A DNA stretch of 64,000 nt from Natronococcus sp. CG52 (GCF_023913515.1 NZ_CP099391.1:2294001-2358000), one strand, 5' to 3'; numbered from the stretch's first letter, positions 17,008 to 26,464 are shown. Notes: a model not told the origin generated them from the sequence alone. Program-made: numbers and translations.

Positions 17008-19265
17008 AACTCACCGTCAAACCCCTGAAACAGAAGGACGCCGGACGCGGACTCGCCGCGATCGATCGCGTCTCGATGCGTGAACTCGACCTCGAGAACG
17101 GAGACTACATCGTCATCGAGGGCAAGAACGACAGCCAGGCCGTGGCTCGCGTCTGGCCCGGCTATCCCGAAGACGAGGGGCGCGGGATCGTTCGAATCGA
17201 CGGCCGTCTCCGGCAGGAGGCCGAGGTCGGTATCGACGACAACGTGTCGATCGAACCCGCGGACGTCAAGCCCGCCAACTCGGTGACGGTGGCGCTCCCG
17301 CAGAACCTGCGGATCCGGGGCGACATCGGACCGCTCGTCCGCGACAAGCTGAGCGGACAGGCCGTTACCGGGGGACAGACGGTCCCGTTCTCGCTGTCGT
17401 TCGGTCCGATGGCGAGTTCCGGCCAGTCGGTGCCGCTGAAGATCGCGAGTACCGATCCGTCCGGCACCGTCGTCATCACCGACTCGACGAACATCGAGAT
17501 CTCCGAGACGCCCGCGGAGCAGGTTAGCTCCACCGGCGACAGCTCGCCCGAGGGCGTTCCGAACATCACCTACGAGGATATCGGCGGTCTAGACAACGAA
17601 CTCGACCAGGTCCGCGAGATGATCGAGCTGCCGATGCGCCACCCCGAGCTGTTCCAGCAGCTCGGCATCGAGCCGCCGAAGGGCGTCCTCCTGCACGGCC
17701 CGCCGGGCACCGGGAAGACGCTAATGGCCAAGGCCGTCGCCAACGAGATCGACGCCCACTTCGAGACGATCTCCGGTCCGGAGATCATGTCGAAGTACTA
17801 CGGCGAGAGCGAGGAGCAACTCCGCGAGGTCTTCGAGGAGGCCGAGGAGAACGCGCCCGCGATCATCTTCATCGACGAACTCGACTCCATCGCCGCCAAG
17901 CGCGAGGAGGCCGGCGGCGACGTCGAACGACGGGTCGTCGCCCAGCTCCTCTCGCTGATGGACGGCTTAGAGGAGCGCGGTCGCGTCACCGTCATCGCGG
18001 CGACCAACCGCGTGGACGCGATCGATCCCGCGCTGCGCCGCGGCGGCCGGTTCGACCGCGAAATCGAGATCGGCGTCCCCGACAAGCAAGGTCGCAAGGA
18101 GATCCTGCAGGTCCACACCCGCGGGATGCCCCTCACCGAGGACGTCGACCTGGATCAGTACGCCGAGAACACGCACGGCTTCGTCGGCGCCGACCTCGAG
18201 AGCCTCGCCCGCGAGGGCGCGATGAACGCGCTCCGGCGCATCCGACCCGACCTCGACCTCGAGTCCGAGGAGATTGACGCCGACATCCTCGAGTCGCTCG
18301 AGGTCACGGAAGACGACATCAAGGATGCGATGAAGGGCATCCAGCCCTCGGCGCTGCGGGAAGTGTTCGTCGAGGTCCCCGACATCACCTGGGACGACGT
18401 CGGCGGCCTCGGGGACACCAAAGAGCGGCTCCGCGAGACGATCCAGTGGCCGCTGGACTACCCCGAGGTGTTCGATCAGATGGACATGCAGGCCGCGAAG
18501 GGCGTCATGATGTTCGGTCCGCCGGGCACCGGGAAGACGCTGCTCGCGAAGGCCGTCGCCAACGAGTCCCAGTCGAACTTCATCTCGATCAAGGGACCCG
18601 AACTGCTGAACAAGTACGTCGGCGAGTCCGAGAAGGGTGTCCGCGAGGTCTTCGAGAAGGCCCGCTCGAACGCTCCGACCGTGATCTTCTTCGACGAGAT
18701 CGATTCAATCGCCGGCGAACGCGGCCAGCGTCAGGGTGACTCCGGCGTCGGCGAACGGGTCGTCAGCCAGCTACTGACGGAGCTGGACGGCCTCGAGGAA
18801 CTCGAGGACGTCGTCGTGATCGCCACGACCAACCGACCGGACCTGATCGACAGCGCACTGCTCCGTCCGGGACGACTCGACCGGCACGTCCACGTGCCCG
18901 TCCCCGACGAGGAGGGACGCAAGCGGATCTTCGAGGTCCACACCCGAAACAAGCCGCTGGCCGACTCGGTCGACCTCGACTGGCTCGCGAGCGAGACCCA
19001 GGGCTACGTCGGCGCCGACATCGAGGCGGTCTGTCGCGAGGCCTCGATGGCCGCCAGCCGCGAGTTTATCAACTCCGTGGATCCCGACGACATGCCCGAC
19101 ACGATCGAAAACGTTCGCATCAGTCGGGAGCACTTCGAGCGCGCACTCGAGGAGGTCCAGCCGAGCGTGACGCCCGAGACGCGCGAGCGCTACGAGGAGA
19201 TCGAAGAGGAGTTCCAGACCGCCGAACCCGAGACCGAAGATCAGGTCGGCCGGACGTTCCAGTAA
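17004..19265 (+). CDS. cdcH: Cdc48/VAT-type AAA ATPase
   Basis: 753 aa. An N-terminal substrate-binding domain of about 185 residues (double-psi barrel, [21 protein letters not shown]...) is followed by two AAA modules. D1 has Walker [13 protein letters not shown] and Walker [13 protein letters not shown]2 has [12 protein letters not shown] and [15 protein letters not shown]. Arginine-finger regions [14 protein letters not shown] and [14 protein letters not shown] are intact. It forms a hexameric unfoldase that extracts and unfolds proteins, often feeding the proteasome. A 10-bp perfect hairpin lies 37 bp past the stop. The upstream Hsp20-like gene overlaps it by four bases. No intein. Confidence 0.95.
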   Translation: MKLTVKPLKQKDAGRGLAAIDRVSMRELDLENGDYIVIEGKNDSQAVARVWPGYPEDEGRGIVRIDGRLRQEAEVGIDDNVSIEPADVKPANSVTVALPQNLRIRGDIGPLVRDKLSGQAVTGGQTVPFSLSFGPMASSGQSVPLKIASTDPSGTVVITDSTNIEISETPAEQVSSTGDSSPEGVPNITYEDIGGLDNELDQVREMIELPMRHPELFQQLGIEPPKGVLLHGPPGTGKTLMAKAVANEIDAHFETISGPEIMSKYYGESEEQLREVFEEAEENAPAIIFIDELDSIAAKREEAGGDVERRVVAQLLSLMDGLEERGRVTVIAATNRVDAIDPALRRGGRFDREIEIGVPDKQGRKEILQVHTRGMPLTEDVDLDQYAENTHGFVGADLESLAREGAMNALRRIRPDLDLESEEIDADILESLEVTEDDIKDAMKGIQPSALREVFVEVPDITWDDVGGLGDTKERLRETIQWPLDYPEVFDQMDMQAAKGVMMFGPPGTGKTLLAKAVANESQSNFISIKGPELLNKYVGESEKGVREVFEKARSNAPTVIFFDEIDSIAGERGQRQGDSGVGERVVSQLLTELDGLEELEDVVVIATTNRPDLIDSALLRPGRLDRHVHVPVPDEEGRKRIFEVHTRNKPLADSVDLDWLASETQGYVGADIEAVCREASMAASREFINSVDPDDMPDTIENVRISREHFERALEEVQPSVTPETRERYEEIEEEFQTAEPETEDQVGRTFQ

Positions 19266-19301
19266 TCTGATCGTCCGTACTGTCGGCCGTAGCCGTCTGT
19301 G

Positions 19302-19329
19302 GGATTCGCCGGGCCGTCTCGGCGAATCC
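19302..19329 (+). terminator. Perfect 10-bp hairpin after cdcH
   Basis: GGATTCGCCG (19302-19311), 8-nt loop, CGGCGAATCC (19320-19329). It lies 37 bp after the cdcH stop, with no T-run behind it. It could stabilise the 3' end, assist termination, or be a protein site; which one is unknown. Confidence 0.45.
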
Positions 19330-19498
19330 AGCTCACTGACTTACAGCCGGCAGTACTGCTGTCGTTGCGTGATGTCGATGCGAACCGCTAGCTGAGCCGT
19401 CGTATCGGCTACCCGATTCCTCCGTCGACGGCTCCGTCTTCGCTCGAGTCTCGTTGGAGCGCAGACAGGGCTATACCCGCACAGTACCTGTACTACGT

Positions 19499-19831
19499 AT
19501 GAGTTCCCCGGAATCGACGCAATCGACGGAGGAGCGGGTTCGAGAAGCAGTCTCGCTGTTTTTGCAGCGGAATTTTCCGCAGATCCAGGCCCACGGCGGC
19601 GACTCCTCGATCACCGACGTCGATCTCGACGAGGGCCACGTGATGATCAATCTCGGCGGCGCCTGCAGTGGCTGCGGCATCAGTCCGATGACGACGCAGG
19701 CGATCCAGAGTCGGCTTCCGAACGAGGTCGACGAGATCGATTCCGTCTCGGTGAGCACCGGATTCGACGGACTACCCGACGAACAGCCCTCGTTTCGCGA
19801 CGGATCTCCCGCTCCCGACGCGCCGTTCTGA
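19499..19831 (+). CDS. NifU-like C-terminal domain protein (Nfu iron-sulfur carrier)
   Basis: 110 aa from the ATG at 19499 (MSSPESTQSTEERVREAV). Single Nfu domain with the cluster-binding motif GGACSGCGIS (CxxC, about residues 57-66), preceded by FPQIQAHGGDSSITDV, the classical Nfu block. It assembles or carries an Fe-S cluster, probably as a dimer sharing one [4Fe-4S], for delivery to cytoplasmic apo-proteins. Stand-alone gene, convergent with the peroxiredoxin gene; the window contains likely clients such as MoaA and the FAD/Fe-S oxidoreductase. Confidence 0.9.
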   Translation: MSSPESTQSTEERVREAVSLFLQRNFPQIQAHGGDSSITDVDLDEGHVMINLGGACSGCGISPMTTQAIQSRLPNEVDEIDSVSVSTGFDGLPDEQPSFRDGSPAPDAPF

Positions 19832-19867
19832 GCGATCGGCGGATCGGAGTGACCTTCGGAATCGGCG

Positions 19868-20347
19868 TTACGGCGTGACTTCGGGCGAGTCGGTTTCGAT
19901 TCCCTCGAGGACGTCCGCCGCGTGTCCCTCGGGGGAGACGTCCTCGTAGACCGCTTCGATGGCCCCGTCCGGGCCGACGACGTAGCTGTTGCGGAAGACG
20001 CCGTCGAAGGTGTTGCCGAACATCTGTTTCTCGCCGTGAGATTCGTAGAGCGTCGCGACCTCTCCCTGTTCGTCCGAGAGCAGGTCGAACTCGAGGTCGT
20101 GCTCGTCGGCGAACGGCTCGAGGTCGTCGACGGGGTCGTCGCTGATCCCGACGACGCTCACGTCCCGCTTGGCGAAGCGGGACCGGGCTGCCTCGAACTC
20201 GCTGGCTTCGGTCGTGCAGCCGTCGGTGTTGGCTCGCGGATAGAAGTAGACGACGAGTCGTTGGCCCTCGAAATCGGAGCGGCGGACGGTCTCGCCGTGC
20301 TGGTTGGGCAGTGCAAACTCGGGCGCATCGTCACCGACGTCGAGCAT
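19868..20347 (-). CDS. bcp: Peroxiredoxin of the BCP/PrxQ family
   Basis: 159 aa. Thioredoxin fold with FALPNQHGE and the peroxidatic cysteine C44 in FYPRANTDGCTTEASEF. The second (resolving) cysteine that many BCP proteins have five residues later is replaced by Ser here, and no other cysteine exists, so this is a 1-Cys type relying on an external thiol. It reduces hydroperoxides, protecting the cytoplasm from oxidative stress. Downstream conserved VVGISDDPVDDLEPFADEHDLEFDLLSD fits the family. Single gene. Confidence 0.93.
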   Translation of the reverse strand: MLDVGDDAPEFALPNQHGETVRRSDFEGQRLVVYFYPRANTDGCTTEASEFEAARSRFAKRDVSVVGISDDPVDDLEPFADEHDLEFDLLSDEQGEVATLYESHGEKQMFGNTFDGVFRNSYVVGPDGAIEAVYEDVSPEGHAADVLEGIETDSPEVTP

Positions 20348-20430
20348 AGTGGTGGCTTCGAGAGCGATACCCTATACTTTCTGATTAGTCGGTGATATGC
20401 CCCGATAATCCGCAGAACGAGCGGTAGATT

Positions 20431-21372
20431 TTATTCGAGCTGTTCCGCAGCGTCGCGCTCGAGCAGCGGCGACGCGTTCTGTTCGGGGAGGGTGACGACG
20501 TCGTCGGACGACAGCGTGTACTCGCGATCGTCGACGCCGAGGATCGAGCCGACGTCCCGCGTGATCCGAACCGTCACTCGGTCGACGGCGGCGTCTGCGT
20601 CGCCAGCGTCAACGGTTGCGGTAGCGTCGTCGCCGGGCTCCGATTCCGCACCCGTGTCGGAACCGTCGCCCGCTCGTTCGCGCTCGAGTGAGTCGCTTCC
20701 GTGGTCGTCAGAACCGGCACCGGTCTCGTCGACCGTCGGCCCGTCTCCGCCCATGACGTCGGCGGGCGTGACGCTACCCGACTCGCTCGAGGGCGGCTGA
20801 TCGTCGCCGACCGGGTCGATCTCGGTCGGATCGGTGTCGGCCGCGGGCTCCGGCGGCGTCGGCGGACCGTCGTCCGCGCGGGTCGGATCCGTCGGCCTAT
20901 CGGCCGGTCCGGCGGCGTCGACCGCGCTCGAGTCCGTTCCTCCCGCGCCGGCACCGGCGTCGGCGCTGGTGTCCGGTTCGACGTCGACTCCCTCGAGCAC
21001 GTCGAGAACGCGGGTCTTGTTCGACTGGATGCGGTCGACGAGGTCGTCGAAGAGATCCGCCTCCTCGGCGGTGAGACCGTCGTCGTCGGCTGCCATCCCG
21101 GCAGCCGCGAGGCTGGCCTGTTTGACGAGCTTTCCCATCCGCCGCTCGTAGATCGCCTCGACGACGTCCTTGGCGGTCTCGATCTCGTCGGTGAGTCGGC
21201 CGACTTCCGGCGAGGAGAACGGATCGTCGACCTGCCCGGCGACGCGTTCGCGTTCGTCCTCGAGGTCGGCGATGTACTCGCCGACCTCCTGGTAGAACGA
21301 GGGGCGCAGATTCTGGAGGCTGTCCTTCTGGCGCTCCTTGCTCTGGACCGAGCGTAACTCGTCTAGATTCAT
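20431..21372 (-). CDS. GINS complex subunit Gins51
   Basis: 313 aa. The N-terminal A-domain (MNLDELRSVQSKERQKDSLQNLRPSFYQEVGEYIADLEDE, to about residue 125) matches archaeal Gins51/Sld5-like proteins. A long acidic low-complexity linker (about 130-250, Asp/Glu/Thr/Ser/Pro rich) separates it from the small B-domain at the C-terminus (VTVRITRDVGSILGVDDREYTLSSDDVVTLPEQNASPLLERDAAEQLE). GINS links MCM helicase to the replisome (CMG). The start overlaps the priS stop (ATGA), an arrangement conserved in haloarchaea, so primase and GINS are made together. Confidence 0.9.
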   Translation of the reverse strand: MNLDELRSVQSKERQKDSLQNLRPSFYQEVGEYIADLEDERERVAGQVDDPFSSPEVGRLTDEIETAKDVVEAIYERRMGKLVKQASLAAAGMAADDDGLTAEEADLFDDLVDRIQSNKTRVLDVLEGVDVEPDTSADAGAGAGGTDSSAVDAAGPADRPTDPTRADDGPPTPPEPAADTDPTEIDPVGDDQPPSSESGSVTPADVMGGDGPTVDETGAGSDDHGSDSLERERAGDGSDTGAESEPGDDATATVDAGDADAAVDRVTVRITRDVGSILGVDDREYTLSSDDVVTLPEQNASPLLERDAAEQLE

Positions 21373-22544
21373 TCTTTTTCCTTTTCAGCTCTCCCGCGCG
21401 CCATGAGAAACACGGCAACGTACTCCGGGAGTGACTGGTCACCCTCCGAGACCGTAAAGATATCGCCCCCGAGTTCGACCTCGCCACCGTCGGTGACGTC
21501 GACGGTAATCTCGTGGCCCGTGAACGTCTCCGGAACGGCGTCGACGAGCGGCTCGAAGTCGTCGAGCTCGTCGCGCCCGAGGCGAACCGTCTCGAGCCCG
21601 CTCCCGCCGTGGAGACTCCCGGGCAGACGGATGAGTCGGTTCGTGTCGGTCGTTACCGGCTCGTCGATCGGCGCGTTGTCCCGGTCGACCGCCCGCTGAG
21701 CGAAGCGCTCGGCCAGCTGAGAGACCGCGGTGTGGACGGTGACGTTGCCCGCCTCGAGCTGTTCGCGGTTGTTGCGGGCGGCGTTCAGCGTCGCCGTCGC
21801 CTTTCCTTCGCCGATGCCGTCGAACGCCTGTAAGCGCTCGAGGGCGTCGTCTTCCTCGAGTTCGAGCAGCTCGTCGACAAACGCCATGAAGTGGTCGTGG
21901 GTCCGCGCGCCCCACCCGCCTTCGGTCCGAAGACGGCGGCGCTCGGTCGGCGTCTTCCGACCGAGTCCCGCGACGGTCTCGGTCTCGATCAGCTCCTCGA
22001 ACTCGAGGCCGATACCGCGGACGTAGTCGACGATCTCGCGGCGGTGCTCCCGGTCCAAGTAGAGCACGCTCTCGTCGCGGACGTGAACGTGGTAGCCCCG
22101 GCCGCCCGAGAAGACGATCTCCAGCTCCTCGAACCCGAAGTCGTCCTCGAGAAAGTCGAGCAGCCGGAGGAGGGCGGTCTTACACTTCGAGAGCATCTCG
22201 GCGTAGGAGTCCTCGCCGAGCGTGACCCGCGGCAGGTGGTCGGCGTCCAGGTCGAAGACCAGATCCGACGAGCGCCACTCCTTCTCGCTCATCGACCCCG
22301 CGCCCGGATCGCGGTAGCGCCCGGCGGAGAAGTAGACGTGGCGCGGTCGCTTCCGGACGAGAAACTCGGAGAGATCGCCTAACTCGAGCAGCGAACGGTG
22401 CCGGACCATCGTCGTCCCCGGTCCCTCGGTCCAGGGAATGAACCCCCACTCTCGCTCGTTGGCCTCGGGCGGCGGCGTGATCTCCGTCCGTCGGTAGTGA
22501 TCACGAAATCGGCCGCGAAGGTAGGCCCGCGTTCGCTCTTCCAT
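21369..22544 (-). CDS. priS: DNA primase small (catalytic) subunit
   Basis: 391 aa, start ATG 22544. Archaeo-eukaryotic primase with the catalytic acidic motif VFDLDADHL, the SGGRGYHVHV motif (triphosphate binding), and the zinc/positively charged segments typical of PriS; ends with VAVFLMARGRAEKEKE. With PriL (not in the window) it makes RNA/DNA primers for replication. It is first in a two-gene operon with Gins51, overlapping by four bases, which ties primase to the helicase complex. Length is near the usual haloarchaeal 385-395 aa. Confidence 0.95.
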   Translation of the reverse strand: MEERTRAYLRGRFRDHYRRTEITPPPEANEREWGFIPWTEGPGTTMVRHRSLLELGDLSEFLVRKRPRHVYFSAGRYRDPGAGSMSEKEWRSSDLVFDLDADHLPRVTLGEDSYAEMLSKCKTALLRLLDFLEDDFGFEELEIVFSGGRGYHVHVRDESVLYLDREHRREIVDYVRGIGLEFEELIETETVAGLGRKTPTERRRLRTEGGWGARTHDHFMAFVDELLELEEDDALERLQAFDGIGEGKATATLNAARNNREQLEAGNVTVHTAVSQLAERFAQRAVDRDNAPIDEPVTTDTNRLIRLPGSLHGGSGLETVRLGRDELDDFEPLVDAVPETFTGHEITVDVTDGGEVELGGDIFTVSEGDQSLPEYVAVFLMARGRAEKEKE

Positions 22545-22649
22545 GCGCCTCGCCTACTCGTCGTGGGTCCGGTATAATTGTATTGAAGTGGCGGCGAGAA
22601 GTATCGAACCGCCGAGAGAACCGCGGTACAGGTGCACGAACGCCGCGGG

Positions 22650-23126
22650 TCAGCGCCGCACGAGTTCGGAGATGCGGTCGGCGAGGCCGGCGTCCGAACC
22701 CAGTTTCAGGTAGTAGGCGTCGCCGCCGTCCTCGTAGTAGTTGTCGATCCGGCGCTTGATCTCGAAGCCGAGGTGTTCGTAGAACTGTAACGCGTTCTCG
22801 TTGCTCGTCCGGGCGTGACAGGTGATCGTATCGTGCTCGTCCGCGACGCGGGCGACGAGCCGTTTCCCGAGCCCCTGCCCTCGACAGTCCGGGGAGACGG
22901 CGAGAAAGAGAATGTAGCCGTCCCGTCGGACGGCCGCGAACCCCACGAGTTCGTCCTCCTGCAGGTAGCAGTAGACCGTCGAGCGGCGGTACGCGCTGGT
23001 AAAGAAATCGTACCGCTGTTTGAGGACCCCCTCCTGGCGGTTTATCGCTTCCTTGAGCTGCCAGGCTTCGTCGACGTGATCGTCACTCCCCGAAGTGACG
23101 ACGCGACTGTCGATGTTGACGCTCAC
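22650..23126 (-). CDS. GNAT-family N-acetyltransferase (RimI-like)
   Basis: 158 aa using the second of two GTG codons (23126, MSVNIDSRVVTSG after initiation); the first GTG (23132) would add two residues. Acetyl-CoA binding motif SPDCRGQGLGKRLVARVADEH and the C-terminal ENALQFYEHLGFEIKRRIDNYYEDGGDAYYLKL are typical of RimI/Ard1-type protein N-terminal acetyltransferases; the DAYYLKL ending favours a protein substrate. N-terminal acetylation is common in haloarchaea. Single gene, divergent from archease. Confidence 0.82.
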   Translation of the reverse strand: MSVNIDSRVVTSGSDDHVDEAWQLKEAINRQEGVLKQRYDFFTSAYRRSTVYCYLQEDELVGFAAVRRDGYILFLAVSPDCRGQGLGKRLVARVADEHDTITCHARTSNENALQFYEHLGFEIKRRIDNYYEDGGDAYYLKLGSDAGLADRISELVRR

Positions 23127-23309
23127 TACCACACTGTAACAGCGTCGTCAATATAATTCCACCGGGAGCGCCGTCGTCCGACGGGAAGAGCGCATCAACG
23201 GATTGACTGAACTGGAGGCGTCGCGCAGCTCCAAAACGAGTGCCTTCCCGCCGGAATCCCCGTGCGTCGGAAGCGACGAGCATACGTCGGGAGCTCGAGA
23301 ATACAGCCT

Positions 23310-23729
23310 ATGGAATACGAACTTCGGGATCACACCGCTGACGTCGCCGTCGCGGCGACCGGCGACACGCTCGAGGGAGTCTTCGCGGCGGTAGCCGACG
23401 GGCTCGCGGCCGCCTCGTGCGAGGACGTGCCGGCCGACGTCGGCGAGCGGTTCAGCGTCTCGGTCACGGCGGAGAGCCGCGAGGCCCTGCTGTTCGACTT
23501 TCTGGACGAACTGATCTACCTGCGGGACGTCCGAACGGCGCTGCCCGTCGACCACCGCGTCGAGAAGATCGACGAACTGGACACCGACGGCTGGCGACTC
23601 GAGGCCAGCGCACGCGAGGTCCCGCTCGGAGCGATCGACGCCCGCGAGGTGAAGGCCGTCACCTACTCGGAGATGCGACTCGAGGAGTCCAACGAGGGGT
23701 GGGAGGCGTACGTCGTCTTCGACGTCTGA
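23310..23729 (+). CDS. Archease, activator of RNA ligase RtcB
   Basis: 139 aa from the ATG at 23310 (MEYELRDHTADVAVAATG). Hallmarks of archease: HTADVAV at the N-terminus (metal-binding Asp), LLFDFLDELIYLRD in the centre, and VKAVTYSEMRLEESNEGWEAYVVFDV at the end. It accelerates RtcB guanylylation and multiple turnover in tRNA splicing. Here it is 76 bp upstream of a DoxX membrane protein gene and about 1.3 kb upstream of rtcB, all on one strand, so the RNA-ligation pair flanks a membrane protein. Confidence 0.93.
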   Translation: MEYELRDHTADVAVAATGDTLEGVFAAVADGLAAASCEDVPADVGERFSVSVTAESREALLFDFLDELIYLRDVRTALPVDHRVEKIDELDTDGWRLEASAREVPLGAIDAREVKAVTYSEMRLEESNEGWEAYVVFDV

Positions 23730-23805
23730 GCGGCGAGTGCAATCGTACGGTCCGCGAGAGCGGGAAGGCGTGCGCTTTTCCGTCACATTCGCCTCCGACT
23801 AGCCA

Positions 23806-24894
23806 ATGAAGCTCGCTCGCCGCCCGCGACCGCTCGAAACCGTTCTCTCCATCACCCTCTCAATGCTGTTCCTGGCGGGCGCCGGCATCGGATCCGCGAG
23901 CGCCCACGAGGAGTACGTCGTCGACGACGAGTACGACGTTTCCACCGGCGAATTTCTTGCGGACGCGCTGACCGATCCGCTGGTCGTCGGGCCGTTGCTC
24001 GCGGGTGGATTGGCCGCTCTCGTCGCCGTCGTGGCCTACCGTCGAATCCGGCCCGTTCCGCGGGACGTCGCGGCCTTCAGGGACGCGATGGGCGAATACA
24101 CCGGGTACGTGCCGTGGCTGTTGCGGATCTCGTTCGGCATTCCACTGATCGGCGCCGGCTTCGGCGGCTACTTCATCAGTCCGGACCTCGAGGTCGACCT
24201 TCGTCTCTTGCAGGTCGCACTCGGCTTTCTGTTGCTGTTCGGGCTCGGGTCCCGGATCGTCGCCCTTCTGACTCTCGGCGCGTATCTCGTCGGCGTACTG
24301 CTCTGGCCGACGCTCCTGTTGCAACTCGAGTTCGCGGGCGGCCTGCTCGCGATCGCACTCGTCGGCAGCGGCAAGCCGAGCGCCGATCACGTGCTCCAGC
24401 GGATGGCCGGCACGCCCGGAACCGTCTACGGACGGTTCGACGTCGTCTACGACTACACGCGCCGTTTTCAGGACTGGAACGCGGCCCGCGAGCGGTATCT
24501 GCCGACGGTCACCCGCCTTGGACTCGGCGTCACGTTCGTCTACCTCGGCCTGACCCAGAAAATCCTGCGACCGGGTATCGCGCTCGCGGTGGTCGATCAG
24601 TACGATCTGGCCGCCGTCGTTCTCGTCAGCCCGGAGCTGTGGGTGCTGGGTGCGGGACTGGCGGAGATCGGGCTGGGAGTGGCGTTAATCGTCGGCCTGT
24701 TCACCCGCGCAACGGCCACGACGGCGATCGCGATGTTTTCGCTCACGCTCTTTGCGCTCCCCGACGACCCCGTGCTCGCTCACGTCGGCCTCTTCGGGAT
24801 GGCCTCCGTCCTGCTGATAACCGGTAGCGGACCGCTCGGTCTCGACGGCCGACTGACGATGTCGAATCGGACTGTCACCGGAGATGCCGAGTAA
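23806..24894 (+). CDS. DoxX-family membrane protein
   Basis: 362 aa. An N-terminal signal-like helix (LSITLSMLFLAGAGIGSASA) ends near residue 33, followed by a short acidic external segment and about eight predicted helices in two DoxX-like halves: WLLRISFGIPLIGAGFGGYF... and VTRLGLGVTFVYLGLTQKI...AGLAEIGLGVALIVGLFTRATATTAIAMFSL. DoxX proteins associate with membrane oxidoreductases and stress responses, without an agreed activity. Its place between archease and rtcB is notable, though no functional link to RNA repair is known. Confidence 0.82.
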   Translation: MKLARRPRPLETVLSITLSMLFLAGAGIGSASAHEEYVVDDEYDVSTGEFLADALTDPLVVGPLLAGGLAALVAVVAYRRIRPVPRDVAAFRDAMGEYTGYVPWLLRISFGIPLIGAGFGGYFISPDLEVDLRLLQVALGFLLLFGLGSRIVALLTLGAYLVGVLLWPTLLLQLEFAGGLLAIALVGSGKPSADHVLQRMAGTPGTVYGRFDVVYDYTRRFQDWNAARERYLPTVTRLGLGVTFVYLGLTQKILRPGIALAVVDQYDLAAVVLVSPELWVLGAGLAEIGLGVALIVGLFTRATATTAIAMFSLTLFALPDDPVLAHVGLFGMASVLLITGSGPLGLDGRLTMSNRTVTGDAE

Positions 24895-25002
24895 AGACTG
24901 TACGGGTAGCCCGCAGCAACTCTCGGTTGTGTGACGTGTGGTCGCCCCCCGGGGCCGGAGGGAGGCGAACGTTCTTTGATCGTCGCGGACCGACATTCAC
25001 GT

Positions 25003-26463
25003 ATGACCACCTTCGACGCAGACGGCGTCACGCTCGAGCGCGTTCGCGAGTACGTCTGGGAAGTTCCCCAGGAGGAGGGGATGCGCGTCCCTGCCCGAAT
25101 CCTCGCAAGCGAGGCGCTACTCGAGGAGATTCAGGAGGACAAGACCATCGAACAGATCAAAAACACGACGCACCTGCCGGGGATCACGAACTACGCGATC
25201 TGCATGCCCGACGGTCACCAAGGTTACGGCTTCCCCGTCGGCGGCGTCGGCGCACTCGACGCCGAAGACGGCTGTATCTCGCCGGGTGCGGTCGGCTACG
25301 ACATCAACTGCGGCGTCCGGATGATGCGGACGAACCTCACCTACAACGAACTCCAGGGTCGCGAGGAGGAACTCGTCGACTCGCTGTTCGCCAACATTCC
25401 GTCGGGGCTGGGCGGCGGCGGCATCGTTGAGGCCGGCGTCGACACCGTCGACGAGATTCTGGCTCGAGGGGTCGACTGGGCGCTCGAGCACGGTCACGCC
25501 GTCGAGGACGACCTGCGCCACTGCGAGGACGAGGGGATGCGCGAGGGCGCGGATCCCGACAAGGTCAGCCAGAAAGCGAAAGACCGCGGCAAGAACCAGA
25601 TCGGCTCGCTGGGCTCGGGGAACCACTTCCTCGAGGTTCAGCGCGTCACGGACGTCTTCGACGACGAGGTGGGCGCCGCGTTCGGGCTCGAGGAGGACCA
25701 GATCGTCGTCCTGATCCACTGCGGCTCCCGCGGGCTGGGCCACCAGACCTGTAACGACTACCTCCGCAAGATCGAGCAGCAACACCGGGGGCTGCTGGAC
25801 CAGCTGCCGGACAAGGAACTGGCCGCGGCGCCCGCGGGCTCGCAGCTCGCCGAGGACTACTACGGCGCGATGAACGCGGCGATCAACTTCGCGTGGGTCA
25901 ACCGCCAGCTGATCATGCACCGCACGCGGAAGGTGTTCGAGCGCGTGTTCGATCGCTCGTGGGAGTCGATGGAGATGGAGCTCCTGTACGACGTGGCCCA
26001 CAACATCGCGAAGAAAGAGCTTCACGACGTCGACGGGGAAAAACGCGAACTCTACGTCCACCGGAAGGGCGCGACGCGGGCGTTCCCGGCGGGCCACCCC
26101 GAGGTTCCGAAGGCGTACCGCGACGTCGGCCAGCCGGTGATCATCCCCGGCAGCATGGGTGCGGGAAGCTACGTGCTGCGCGGCGGCGAGAACTCGATGG
26201 ATCTCACCTTCGGCTCGACCGCACACGGCGCGGGACGGCTGATGAGTCGGACGCAGGCGAAAAACGAGTACTGGGGCGGTGACGTCCAGCAGGAACTGGA
26301 GGACCAACAGCAGATCTACGTGAAGGCCCAGTCGGGCGCGACGGTCGCCGAGGAGGCACCGGGCGTCTACAAGGACGTCGACGAGGTCGTCCGCGTCTCC
26401 GACGAACTGGGTATCGGCGACAGGGTCGCGCGGACGTTCCCCGTCTGCAACATCAAGGGGTAG
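25003..26463 (+). CDS. rtcB: tRNA-splicing ligase RtcB
   Basis: 486 aa from the ATG at 25003 (MTTFDADGVTLERVREYVWEVP). RtcB signatures: CMPDGHQGYGFPVGGVGAL, GYDINCGVRM (Mn-binding Cys), LGSGNHFLEVQ, LIHCGSRGLGHQT, and the guanylylated histidine region near GSTAHGAGRLMSR. It joins 2',3'-cyclic phosphate and 5'-OH RNA ends using GTP, completing tRNA intron removal. No intein, unlike some archaeal RtcBs. Archease lies upstream on the same strand. Haloarchaeal tRNA-Trp and tRNA-Met introns are the usual substrates; neither tRNA is in this window. Confidence 0.96.
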   Translation: MTTFDADGVTLERVREYVWEVPQEEGMRVPARILASEALLEEIQEDKTIEQIKNTTHLPGITNYAICMPDGHQGYGFPVGGVGALDAEDGCISPGAVGYDINCGVRMMRTNLTYNELQGREEELVDSLFANIPSGLGGGGIVEAGVDTVDEILARGVDWALEHGHAVEDDLRHCEDEGMREGADPDKVSQKAKDRGKNQIGSLGSGNHFLEVQRVTDVFDDEVGAAFGLEEDQIVVLIHCGSRGLGHQTCNDYLRKIEQQHRGLLDQLPDKELAAAPAGSQLAEDYYGAMNAAINFAWVNRQLIMHRTRKVFERVFDRSWESMEMELLYDVAHNIAKKELHDVDGEKRELYVHRKGATRAFPAGHPEVPKAYRDVGQPVIIPGSMGAGSYVLRGGENSMDLTFGSTAHGAGRLMSRTQAKNEYWGGDVQQELEDQQQIYVKAQSGATVAEEAPGVYKDVDEVVRVSDELGIGDRVARTFPVCNIKG

Positions 26464-26464
26464 C

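Noticed and set aside
25003-26463. Intein in RtcB
   Set aside because: Length and continuous motifs show a standard intein-free enzyme.
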